Of a DNA stretch of 64,000 bases, positions 35,449 through 46,089 are shown piece after piece (position 1 is the first letter of the stretch; every line of letters starts with the position of its first letter). The stretch is from Akkermansia sp. RCC_12PD (GTDB taxonomy: Bacteria > Verrucomicrobiota > Verrucomicrobiia > Verrucomicrobiales > Akkermansiaceae): assembly GCF_036417355.1 (NCBI RefSeq), contig NZ_CP143889.1:1426001-1490000 (forward strand). Reading direction: 5' to 3'. The notes under the pieces are model-generated. The model ran no database searches. It saw nothing but the letters and a program-made list of their open reading frames with translations, and was not told where the DNA came from. Made by a program: the position numbers and the translations under genes.

Positions 35449-36192
35449 TTATTTTCTTCTGCGTCTCAAGAGCAAGCCTCCCAACCCCAGAATGCCCAGG
35501 GAAAAAGTGGCGGGTTCAGGGACGGTTTCATAATTGATAATTACCTTGGTAACGCCGTTTTCAGTGATCTGGGTGACGTTTGCCTGTACCTGAGAGGTGC
35601 TGGCAATGTTCAGGCCGCTCAGATCCAGTGTCAGGGGACCGTCCCACTGGTCAGATTTAATGCTGGCCAGCTCAATGGTACCGCTTCCGGTCAGGCTGTT
35701 CATGTCCAGCGTTCCGGTGAAATGGACGGAGTGGTGATTGACCCAGAAATTGGTGATGTCAGTAGCGGTCCAGGAACCGTGTTCCGAGGCGGTAAACGTT
35801 CCGAAGTTGAGAGTAAAGTCGCGGCCCAACCCAAAAGCGTTCGTTGATTCAAAAACCAGGTGGGCATTGCCTTCCAGGGTGATGGAATTGACATTGAGAT
35901 CCCCCTTGGCCGGACTGCAGACCAATGTACTTCCGGAACCGATCTGGATGGTGTTGGTGGCTCCGAAAAAAGCCTCGCTGTCTGACCAGGTAATGGTGCC
36001 CGCATTCTGCCCGATGACGGCATCGTCATTGGCGCTGTGCTGGGGATAATAGCCGTTCGGGGAACCGTTTACCGTCCAGTTGCCGGAATCTCCGTAAATC
36101 CCGTTGTTGGCCGCTCCGCTCCAGATATAGGTGGCTGCCTGGGAGATACCGCCCAGCATGCAGCAGAAAACACAAAATGCAGATAATTTCAT
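35449..36192 (-). CDS. PEP-CTERM sorting-signal protein
   Basis: A 247-residue exported protein with N-terminal signal peptide (MKLSAFCVFCCMLGGISQAA) and a textbook PEP-CTERM tail: VPEPATFSLGILGLGG, hydrophobic helix, then LLLRRRRK. The mature part is Gly/Ser/Thr/Asn-rich and beta-helical in look (TYIWSGAANNGIYGDSGNW, NTIQIGSGSTLVC), as in autotransporter passengers. PEP-CTERM proteins are processed by an exosortase and are usually surface or exopolysaccharide-associated; the exosortase gene is not in this window. A TTG at 36210 is an alternative start. Two copies of a palindromic element lie upstream. Confidence 0.9.
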   Translation of the reverse strand: MKLSAFCVFCCMLGGISQAATYIWSGAANNGIYGDSGNWTVNGSPNGYYPQHSANDDAVIGQNAGTITWSDSEAFFGATNTIQIGSGSTLVCSPAKGDLNVNSITLEGNAHLVFESTNAFGLGRDFTLNFGTFTASEHGSWTATDITNFWVNHHSVHFTGTLDMNSLTGSGTIELASIKSDQWDGPLTLDLSGLNIASTSQVQANVTQITENGVTKVIINYETVPEPATFSLGILGLGGLLLRRRRK

Positions 36193-36224
36193 TTCCAATA
36201 AATAGTTCAACGGGGCGGATGTAA

Positions 36225-36398
36225 CGGATTCTCAATCCGGCTTTATAGTTAAGTTAATTGTTAAACATTTATTTGGAGCATATTATAAATTAAAAAAAGC
36301 TTATTGAAAACTTCCTTCATTTGTTTTTAAAAGCAGGAATGTTTTCTTTTAAAGGGTTCTTTAAAAAATATTTGAATTGACGCCGGATTGAGAATCCG
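36225..36398. repeat. Pair of inverted palindromic elements (candidate operators)
   Basis: CGGATTCTCAATCCG at 36225-36239 is itself a 6-3-6 palindrome. Its reverse complement occurs at 36384-36398, and identity extends to 17 bases (CGGATTCTCAATCCGGC). The copies flank about 145 bases of AT-rich DNA just upstream of the PEP-CTERM gene, as expected for a looping operator pair or for arms of a small element. Confidence 0.65.
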
Positions 36399-36476
36399 CA
36401 GGAAACAATATTTTATCTTCTTTGCAACATACAAAGAGCAGGAACATGAAAAAGTGGATGCGCGGGCATGGAAAAA

Positions 36477-36503
36477 CCCTTTCCCGCACAAGGCGGGAAA
36501 GGG
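36477..36503 (-). terminator. Intrinsic terminator after the autotransporter gene
   Basis: Perfect 11-base stem (CCCTTTCCCGC and complement) with a 5-base loop, followed on the minus strand by TTTTT, 45 bases past the stop codon at 36548. Confidence 0.88.
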
Positions 36504-36547
36504 CCTACCATAACCAAGTAAAAGCATGCGTTGAAACGCCGTCGTAC

Positions 36548-39500
36548 TTAGAAAGTGTAGCTGATGGCGCCGTTGATGCCGTGGGCGGTCAGCTTGTTGC
36601 GGGTCTCGAACTGATAGCAGACGCGGGCTCCCCAGTTGCTGGAGAAGAGCACGTCAATGCCGGCGTTCAGGCGGAATGCGGTGCGGCCCATGTTGACGCC
36701 GCGTACGTTCCATGCGCCCAGAGGCCCGGTGACATTGGATTTGGGATTCATGCGGCTTACATCCTGGGCCACGGCTACCGTCAGGGCCGGGGTAATGGTG
36801 GTGCCGCCGTCCGTCTGATAGGCGCGGGCGATGGTGATGCCGGCCGGAATGGTCCAGTTCTGGGCCCGGGCGTGGTCGAAGGTGCGTCCGTAGGGACCGC
36901 TTTCGGAGAATCCCTTGAGCTCGGAAGTCATGAATTCAATCCCGGTGTAGGGTGTCACGTAGGCCTTGCCGAGGGCGAAGCGTTCCGTCCACGTGGCGTA
37001 CAGGCCGCCGCTGAAGGTGTCGGAATTGACGTTGCCGTTGAGATCGGAACCCATGATGTAGGAATTGCCCTTGAACTTGGAGCGTCCGTAGGCGCCGTAG
37101 CCGTCCAGGGTGAACTTGCTTTCCCTGAAGGGATGCATGCGTCCGTAGATCATGGCCAGGAAGGAGTCGACGTCATAGTCGGAACCGAAGTTCGACTTGT
37201 CCTTGATGTCGCCGAAGCTCTGGCCGGCTGCGATACCGATCAGGGAACCCTGTGCGGCCTTGTAGTCGATACCCACGGCATAGCCGCCGGCATTGTACTT
37301 GTAGCCGGAAACTCCTCCGCGGGCGTCCTGGTCGTCCCAGATACCCATGCCGCCTACCCAGATATTGCCGTTGCCCCTGGCAATCGTCTTGCGGGCGATG
37401 GGAGAGCCCTTGGCGTCCACCACTTCAATGGTGTCTTCCGTCTGGCGTGCCATGGAGGCGGCGGATTGGATGCGGCCCAGGTCGGCGAAGCTTCTCAGGG
37501 TGCGGCTTGCAGCCCAGGTGAAGTTCACGATGTTTTCACCGCTCACGGACTGAATCATGTGGGCAGCCTGGTCGGCATTTGTCGCCCGGAACAGTTCTTC
37601 GTAGAACTCGGCGGCGGGAGAACCGGCGACCGCGTTCAGACGGTTGTTTTCCAGACCGACGGCCGTGGTGTAAACGTTGCCGTTGTAACCGGACATGACA
37701 CCGTCAATGCCCCTCATGTTCTGGGTGATGGTAGTGGTGCCGTCAACCGTTCCGGGAGCCATGGTGGTGGTCAGGAACAGGCCATTCTGCAGACGGCCGG
37801 AAATATCCGTGCCGTTCAGCGTCACTGTTACGCTTTCCGTACCCTTTTTGAGTTGGGAGATCGGAACTGAATTGCCTTCGGAGTCGGAAACCTGGATGCC
37901 CACGCGGGAATCGTCCGTGAAGGTGGCCGGGGTGCCGAAGTCGAGAACGGATCCGTCGCTCAGAAGCAGGGTGGAATCACCGCTGAAAGTGGCGGAAGCC
38001 CCCTTCATCGTGGAATCCTGGGCCAGAGTCACGCTGCCGGTCCGGATGTCATATACGGTGGTGTCCGTGCCCATGACGGCGGAGTTGATGGATTCAGGAC
38101 CTGCAACTCTTCCGGTGGTGGCGTCCGGCGTGCCGAAGGTGGCGTTCCCGATAATCAGGTTGCCTTCAAGCTGCTGGTAGGTGCCTCCGAAGGTATCCGT
38201 GGCGCCCGTGCCGCCGTACACAAGGGTGCCGGCTCCGGTCTTGGTCATCACGGCGGCCTGGTCGGCGGCCCGTGAAACTGCGTCCGCAGCGGATGCGGTG
38301 GGAGCCGCGGTAGCGATGCCGTCACTGATGTAGGTGTAGGCGCCGGCGTCCGTGAATACGTTGATCTGGGTGTTTACGCCCGCATGAACGGAACCGCTTA
38401 CGCCGTTGGCCGTATTGCCGGAAAGAACGGTGTTGGAACCGATGTTCAGCGTTTGGCCGTCCGCCAGGTTGATAGCGGACTTGTCGGCGTTGGTGGCGGT
38501 GTTGTTCAGTACTTGCGTACCGTTGCCGAGAGTGATTTCTCCACCTGCCGTTACGATGCCGTCAGCGGCGGAATTGCCGGAGATCAGGCTATTTTCCCCG
38601 ATGACGATGTCGTCGTCAGCCGTCAGCGTGGCATTTTCCTTAACCGTAGTATTCTGGCCGAGGGCAATGCTGCCTTCGATGGTATCCAGCACTTCGGGAG
38701 TACCTTCTACGGTACCCCAGGAGTTGTCCGTATTGTTGTAAACGGTTTTGGTCAGGTCAGCAGAATCTGCCTGAACGGTGGTTCCGTTCAGAATGGTGTT
38801 ATCTCCCAGGGAGATTTGTCCGCCGTTGGCTTTGATCGTGATGGCTCCCGCAGCCGTTTCACCAAGCACGATGCCTCCGGAAACGCTGTTGTCCATGGAT
38901 TGCGTGACGGTTTTGCTCGTCTGGGTATTGGAAGCGTCAAATCCTTCCGTCGTTACGGAACCGATTCCCGCGTTGGAGGTCACGTCTCCGTTCAGCGTAA
39001 TCTTGGAATCAGGGTCGCTGGTGATTTGTCCGGTTGCCGTGACGGCACCCTGCAGGGACACATTGTCACCCAGTTGTACGGCTACTTCATTGGAGTCCTG
39101 ATAAGAGGAAGAAGTCGTTTTCGTATAGGCCTGGCCTGTGGGAGGAGTCGCCGGATCCTGCGTAGTGGTGGCTACGCCTTCTACCGTGATGGTCTGATCA
39201 ATGGCAACGTTGTCGCCGACGTTCACCTGGCCGTTCGTGGATTTGATGGCCGTGCCGAAAACCTTGGGAGCCCTGGGGTCTTCAGATCCCACGATGGAAA
39301 TGTTCCGGCCGTCAATGGTGGTGTTCGAGGCGTTGGTGACAACGATTTCATTGGCGCTGTCCGCAGGTTCGCTCAGCGTAATGTCGTTGAATTTGACCTG
39401 TTCGTTGACCAGGTCGTAATTGAAATTGACCAGTTTGCTGCTTGCATCAGTCATCTGGACGGTGATGCTTCCCGTACCGGAGATGGCCGCCAGCTGGGCC

Positions 39501-39709
39501 TTCTGTTCCTGGGTCAGCGTAATGTTGTCTGAATCGGCAGGAACGGTGATGGTGATGGTTGACGCTTCATTGGAAGCGGCAGCCTGGTTCCAGGCTGTCA
39601 CCAGCGAATCGGCGCTGTTTGCAGTGTAGTCAGCCGCTGTGGCAACTGAGAAGCTGCCGAGGCAGGCGATGACGGCTGCCAGCAACATCTGTGGGAGTCT
39701 TAATTTCAT
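36548..39709 (-). CDS. Autotransporter (type V secretion) outer-membrane protein
   Basis: A 1053-residue protein with signal peptide (MKLRLPQMLLAAVIACLGSFSVATA), a passenger of about 700 residues rich in Thr, Ser, Asn, Asp and Gly with beta-helix-like short repeats (ITLNGDVTSNAG, IVLGETAAGAITI, ITLGNGTQVLNNTATN), and a C-terminal barrel of about 280 residues (NIWVGGMGIWDDQD onward) ending in aromatic YTF, the BAM recognition end. Passenger features include the autotransporter-associated VMTKTGAGTLVYGG motif. It should display the passenger at the cell surface; adhesion or glycan contact is plausible but not shown. It starts on an A-rich leader without Shine-Dalgarno. The neighbouring PEP-CTERM protein shares the passenger style. 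Confidence 0.93.
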   Translation of the reverse strand: MKLRLPQMLLAAVIACLGSFSVATAADYTANSADSLVTAWNQAAASNEASTITITVPADSDNITLTQEQKAQLAAISGTGSITVQMTDASSKLVNFNYDLVNEQVKFNDITLSEPADSANEIVVTNASNTTIDGRNISIVGSEDPRAPKVFGTAIKSTNGQVNVGDNVAIDQTITVEGVATTTQDPATPPTGQAYTKTTSSSYQDSNEVAVQLGDNVSLQGAVTATGQITSDPDSKITLNGDVTSNAGIGSVTTEGFDASNTQTSKTVTQSMDNSVSGGIVLGETAAGAITIKANGGQISLGDNTILNGTTVQADSADLTKTVYNNTDNSWGTVEGTPEVLDTIEGSIALGQNTTVKENATLTADDDIVIGENSLISGNSAADGIVTAGGEITLGNGTQVLNNTATNADKSAINLADGQTLNIGSNTVLSGNTANGVSGSVHAGVNTQINVFTDAGAYTYISDGIATAAPTASAADAVSRAADQAAVMTKTGAGTLVYGGTGATDTFGGTYQQLEGNLIIGNATFGTPDATTGRVAGPESINSAVMGTDTTVYDIRTGSVTLAQDSTMKGASATFSGDSTLLLSDGSVLDFGTPATFTDDSRVGIQVSDSEGNSVPISQLKKGTESVTVTLNGTDISGRLQNGLFLTTTMAPGTVDGTTTITQNMRGIDGVMSGYNGNVYTTAVGLENNRLNAVAGSPAAEFYEELFRATNADQAAHMIQSVSGENIVNFTWAASRTLRSFADLGRIQSAASMARQTEDTIEVVDAKGSPIARKTIARGNGNIWVGGMGIWDDQDARGGVSGYKYNAGGYAVGIDYKAAQGSLIGIAAGQSFGDIKDKSNFGSDYDVDSFLAMIYGRMHPFRESKFTLDGYGAYGRSKFKGNSYIMGSDLNGNVNSDTFSGGLYATWTERFALGKAYVTPYTGIEFMTSELKGFSESGPYGRTFDHARAQNWTIPAGITIARAYQTDGGTTITPALTVAVAQDVSRMNPKSNVTGPLGAWNVRGVNMGRTAFRLNAGIDVLFSSNWGARVCYQFETRNKLTAHGINGAISYTF

Positions 39710-39980
39710 GCTTTTTTTATTTGTTTAATGATTAGGTGGTTACGCATTCGTGACAATCACGGCGTCCAGCATTTTAGATGATCCCTGCGAGCGCATGTTC
39801 AGGAGGATGACAAGGAGGGTTTTGTTGGAACGGGTGTTTAAAATATTTAACAATGAAATGATTGCATTTATATTTATCATGTGTCATTCATGACGATGTT
39901 TTCATGATAGCCCCGAAAAGAAAGTCATTTTAACCCGGAACAGATGAAGATTTCTTTACAAAACAACTATACTATTGATT

Positions 39981-42650
39981 ATGAAAATTATATGTGTATT
40001 GGTGGCATTTTTTACGGGCTCTCTTTTGGTGTGTTCAATTAAAAATGTCTGCATGGGGAGGGAATGTGCGGCGCATGTACGGGCCACACAGGCCATCGAG
40101 GAAAATATGAGCCTGTTTGACCAGTCGATGGTGCCCGGTCATCTGGACAAGGTGCTGGAGGAGCTGGAAGGTCTGGACGACCGTGACGGGCAGGGGAATG
40201 CGGCGCCGGAAATCCGGAGGTACAAGCTTCAGAACTACTTCCGCCTTTTCCGGATGATCACAGAGTCCGTGGATGCCAGCTATCTTCCGAGAATGTACCG
40301 TATTCTGACGGGAAAAGGGGAAAAAAACCTGCCGGAAAAAGTCCCGCGCCCTGTTCCCGCCAAGGTGGGAAGCGCCTATCTTTACGACTATATCCAGTCC
40401 GGACTCCGGGTGCTTCGTTTTCAGACCAGGGTGGCCGTCATGGACTATATCCGCTCCGCGTATTCCGGCAAGCCATCCCCGGAAGAACGAAAGGAGCTTT
40501 TGGCCCTTGCGGAAGGAGTGGAGAAGGAATTTTTCACCTTTCTCCAGAATTGGACGCAGACGGATGTGAGCTGGATGCCGGACAAAGACTTCAATTGCCT
40601 GGACAAGCCTGCGCCGGAAGAAAAGCTGCGGGAAATGATAAGCTGCCTGCAATACATGCATTTTCTGGAATATGCCCGGGATCCCCTTTTTCTGGAGGAG
40701 GATGTCGCATTCAGCAACATTGATCCGCCACCTCCTGTGGGGAAGGACGGCATGGCCTTTTCCGGTCAGGCTCCGGACAGTCTCCATGAGCCGGAATCCC
40801 GCAGGCAGTATCTGATTGCCCGCCGGGAAAATATCAGGAAAAGCCGTGGAGCTGACCTGAAGAAAAAGGTGCAGGATAAGCTGACGGATGCCTATTGGAA
40901 CGTTTTTACGCGGATTGAATCTGTCGAGTTCATGGACCAGGCATCCAGGCAGGCTTTGTTGCACACGGCGGAAATGTTGGGGATGAATGACGATTTCAGG
41001 GACAATCTGCGGGATGCCTGCGCGCGCAAGGATATTGATGAAGCGATTGACCGTTTTTCACAAACGAAAGACAGGAAGGACATGCAGGACGCGGATGCTT
41101 TGATCGGAGCATTTCAACAATGCCGGAAAGTATTGTGGGGAAAGGAGTCATCCACCTTTTTCCAGTTGGAACGCTGGCTGCGGCTTAACCACATCGTCGC
41201 CACGGAAACGTCGTGGCCGGACGGCTCCTTGGTAACACAGGATCTGGAAGAAAAAATGATGGAGAACATCAGGTGCACGTGCGGCGATTCCCGTTTCTAT
41301 TTGCAGGAGGCCAGATGGTGGCTGGCGGCCTATGGATTGAAGGCCCGCGCCTCGTACATTCATGACGAATGCCAGCGTATTCTGGAGATGGAAAAGAAAA
41401 GGATTGAAGACAGCCTTCTACTTCTGGACGAGAATTTTTCCAGAGGAGGTTTGGAAAAGGCAGACCGGTTGATTGAGTCTTTACTGCATCATGATTATCA
41501 GCGGCATAAGAATATCCTGGAAATACTGAATTTCAAAACAGCCTCTTGGCTGCGCCTGCTTTTCATTTTGGAAAAACGCCTGGATCCTTCCCATGAGAGG
41601 CGGGAGGAGGTGAATTTGGTATTTAAAATACCGGGGGAGGGTCTGAAAGAAGAGTATGACGAAGGCGCCCAGGAATTGCTGTACGGTCTGCACGCGGAAA
41701 TATTTTCAGATCTGAGCTACAAGGTGGAATCGGAGTACGAAAAATCCAGGGAAACACAGCAGAAATTTTTGAAGCTTGCGGAAGGAATGGGCGCGGAACC
41801 CGAATTCCTGATGTATTTCAAACATCGGTTTGACGGCCGCAATTTGCGTGAAGATCTTGATCAATTAAGAGAAAAGGGAAAGGGCAGTCCGGAACGGATA
41901 GCAGCCGCCATTGACGAATGGGTGGAACATGAGAAAATATACTGCAACTCTCCTTATGGGTGTCTTGTAGAAAAGCTGGGTCTCCAATTTTCTTTGTTGA
42001 AAGCCATGCACAAGAGCGGGAATTCCGGGAAAGAGGGTTTTGGCTCGTCTTTCCAGGCGGCTGTGATGGAAGCTGTAAGCACCTCCATCGCGGATAATCA
42101 GGAAGGATTTTTAGCGTGGAGATATATCTTGGAACGTTCTGAAGGGAGCCCTTTGGAAACAGCCATAGCCGCTCTGTTTCAACAAAGGCTGGATAAGAAG
42201 GAAGAGCTTTTTCATGAAAAACTTGTAACATTTGAAAAAGAGGGGCAGATGGACGATTTACACACCGCCTGTGTCAGCCTGGATGATATCACGCGTGATT
42301 GGGAACTCGGGAAGGAACTTCCTGTTGACCGGCGGAGAAAGACGGAAACTTATTTGAACCTGCTCAGGGTGGCCTCCCGCTTTCGTCCGCAGGAACTGGT
42401 AGATATGCAGAGAAAGCCCGTTTCCCAATGGGGGGGGCGATGGAATAATGAGCTGCCTCCCTTGCGGCGCATGGAACTGGAGCTGGATCTGATCCGGGAC
42501 AAAGTGCGTACAGACTTTTTTTCACATATCCGTTACGGATATGGCAAAGGGCCGGAGGATGCGGAGGAAATCCGCCAGCTGCTCCGCAATTCCGGGATGA
42601 GCGGCCAATTCATGCAAGAGGTGGAAGAACGTTTGGCAGAGAAGGAATGA
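39981..42650 (+). CDS. Large helical membrane-anchored protein of unknown function
   Basis: An 889-residue protein not recognised as any family. Residues 1-20 (MKIICVLVAFFTGSLLVCS) are a signal peptide or anchor, with a possible lipobox-like Cys. The rest is helical, rich in Glu, Lys, Arg, Leu and Met, with many short coiled-coil-like stretches such as ECQRILEMEKKRIEDSLLLL and TAALFQQR-like repeats, and no obvious catalytic motif. A Pro-rich break (NIDPPPPVGKDG) lies near 250. A run of eight G at 42430-42437 is in frame near codon 818; gain or loss of one G would cut off the last 70 residues. It is divergent from the autotransporter and convergent with the helicase gene 12 bases away. Confidence 0.72.
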   Translation: MKIICVLVAFFTGSLLVCSIKNVCMGRECAAHVRATQAIEENMSLFDQSMVPGHLDKVLEELEGLDDRDGQGNAAPEIRRYKLQNYFRLFRMITESVDASYLPRMYRILTGKGEKNLPEKVPRPVPAKVGSAYLYDYIQSGLRVLRFQTRVAVMDYIRSAYSGKPSPEERKELLALAEGVEKEFFTFLQNWTQTDVSWMPDKDFNCLDKPAPEEKLREMISCLQYMHFLEYARDPLFLEEDVAFSNIDPPPPVGKDGMAFSGQAPDSLHEPESRRQYLIARRENIRKSRGADLKKKVQDKLTDAYWNVFTRIESVEFMDQASRQALLHTAEMLGMNDDFRDNLRDACARKDIDEAIDRFSQTKDRKDMQDADALIGAFQQCRKVLWGKESSTFFQLERWLRLNHIVATETSWPDGSLVTQDLEEKMMENIRCTCGDSRFYLQEARWWLAAYGLKARASYIHDECQRILEMEKKRIEDSLLLLDENFSRGGLEKADRLIESLLHHDYQRHKNILEILNFKTASWLRLLFILEKRLDPSHERREEVNLVFKIPGEGLKEEYDEGAQELLYGLHAEIFSDLSYKVESEYEKSRETQQKFLKLAEGMGAEPEFLMYFKHRFDGRNLREDLDQLREKGKGSPERIAAAIDEWVEHEKIYCNSPYGCLVEKLGLQFSLLKAMHKSGNSGKEGFGSSFQAAVMEAVSTSIADNQEGFLAWRYILERSEGSPLETAIAALFQQRLDKKEELFHEKLVTFEKEGQMDDLHTACVSLDDITRDWELGKELPVDRRRKTETYLNLLRVASRFRPQELVDMQRKPVSQWGGRWNNELPPLRRMELELDLIRDKVRTDFFSHIRYGYGKGPEDAEEIRQLLRNSGMSGQFMQEVEERLAEKE

Positions 42651-42662
42651 GGACCTTCCGGA

Positions 42663-44672
<2,010 letters not shown>

Positions 44673-44748
44673 GTAGTTTCAGCGGCTGGCGGTCGGATGG
44701 TAGCGACTGGGAATTTTGGGTGGTGAATCTTCCATTCTCCAGCCGTTT

Positions 44749-46068
44749 TTAAAAATCCAGGTACATTTCTGCGCGGCGGTTTTCCTTGCGGGCCTCGTCG
44801 CGTTCCTCTTCGTTCGCATTGGTGGAATAAGTACGGCGCGGCTGGGATTTGCCAAATCCCCTGGTGACGATCCGGTCCGCCGGCACCCCGAATTCAATGA
44901 GCTGCGCCTTCACGGCGGCGGCCCGGCGTTCGGAAAGTCCCAGGTTGTAGCGTTCGCTGCCCACGTCGTCCGTATGGCCGCTGATTTCCAGCTTTTTACC
45001 GCCGTCCATCTTGATGGCTTCCGCCACAATCTGGAGCTGGCGTGCGGAACGTTTGGAGAGCGCGTCTTCATTGAAGCCGAAGAACAGGGCCAGAGAATCT
45101 CCGCCCTGCGGGTTTTTCACGATGGGGATGAAGAAATCGTCCCCGGCGCCCTGCCGCTTGGTGTAGGCTTCCAGCATGCTGTCCAGGGAGGCTTCCGCAA
45201 TAAGCCATTGGCCGTCCGTTTTCGCTACGGTCAGGCCCACATTGCCGGCTTTCCGGCCCTGGGCGTCCTGCAGATGCACGAAGAACCCCGCATTGGTGTC
45301 CGCCTCATAGGCGGTTTTAATGGGGGCATCGTCCCGCAGGCGGAAGGTGCCTTCTTCAAACAGAATGCACAGGCCCGCCACGGTAGCGTCCTGTACTTTG
45401 GAGCCGTCCACGAATTTCCGGGCTCCGCGGAAGTCCGCCTTGGCCACGGCGTCCATGAAGGAGCTAACGATGCCCATTGGGTCATTCATGACCATGGGGG
45501 CCGCCTTGTCCTTGGCCAGATCCTGCTTGCTGGGGAGGGTGAGGGTGTCCAGCGTCCACTGCTGCTTGTCGTTGCGCTTCATGTCCAGGTAGCCGCGCGC
45601 GCCGCTGCTGAAGTTGAGCGTATATCTGGCGGTGGGATTGGTGCCCTGGTTGTTGGCGCCGATGCTGGTGATGCCGGGGGAGGACAGGCGCACGTGGCGC
45701 GCCTCCATGAGTTCCCGGATGGTCCGGCTCTGGGCCTCCGTAACGGCCTGTTGCACTTCCAGGGCCTTTAGCGTGTTCAGGTCCCTGTCCTGGATTACTT
45801 TGGCAATGGCCTGCGCCAGCGTCTGGGGGGAGCTGAGGTTGACCAGCGTTGCCGGGGTGGAAGTCTGCTTTTCAATGTCGTCCCTGGTGAGCGGGTCCAC
45901 GGTAGGCTGGGGCGTCACGGTCTGGCGCGCCGGCTCTTCCGTAGTTGCCGCTGGGGAAGTATGTCCGGGTTCTTCCTCCTGGCGATTCATGAACAGGAAG
46001 ACCAGGGCCAGGCTGCCCACGACCAGGAAGCTGATGATGAAAGCGGTGATGGTGGATGCGTTTTTCAT
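44749..46068 (-). CDS. Membrane-anchored OmpA-like peptidoglycan-binding protein
   Basis: A 439-residue envelope protein. An uncleaved N-terminal helix (TITAFIISFLVVGSLALVFLFM) anchors it, followed by a Pro/Thr-rich linker (residues 36-65), a middle region of two DUF4878-like alpha/beta lobes (IVSSFMDAVAKADFRGARKFV), and a C-terminal OmpA domain with LEISGHTDDVGSERYNLGLSERRAAAVKA read as motifs, the conserved Asp and Arg that bind meso-diaminopimelate. It links the inner membrane to the cell wall. It is the penultimate gene of the envelope run, 21 bases after mpl, which also handles diaminopimelate-containing peptide. Confidence 0.88.
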   Translation of the reverse strand: MKNASTITAFIISFLVVGSLALVFLFMNRQEEEPGHTSPAATTEEPARQTVTPQPTVDPLTRDDIEKQTSTPATLVNLSSPQTLAQAIAKVIQDRDLNTLKALEVQQAVTEAQSRTIRELMEARHVRLSSPGITSIGANNQGTNPTARYTLNFSSGARGYLDMKRNDKQQWTLDTLTLPSKQDLAKDKAAPMVMNDPMGIVSSFMDAVAKADFRGARKFVDGSKVQDATVAGLCILFEEGTFRLRDDAPIKTAYEADTNAGFFVHLQDAQGRKAGNVGLTVAKTDGQWLIAEASLDSMLEAYTKRQGAGDDFFIPIVKNPQGGDSLALFFGFNEDALSKRSARQLQIVAEAIKMDGGKKLEISGHTDDVGSERYNLGLSERRAAAVKAQLIEFGVPADRIVTRGFGKSQPRRTYSTNANEEERDEARKENRRAEMYLDF

Positions 46069-46089
46069 TGGCGGAGAATGGTGAAGGGG

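Larger units (their letters stand above)
36211..36547. other. AT-rich region with paired palindromes and the autotransporter terminator
   Basis: 337 bases upstream of the PEP-CTERM gene. The central part (about 36240-36380) is strongly AT-rich and bounded by two copies of a 17-base palindromic element in inverted orientation. The end nearer the autotransporter holds its terminator. No gene is supported. Confidence 0.6.
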
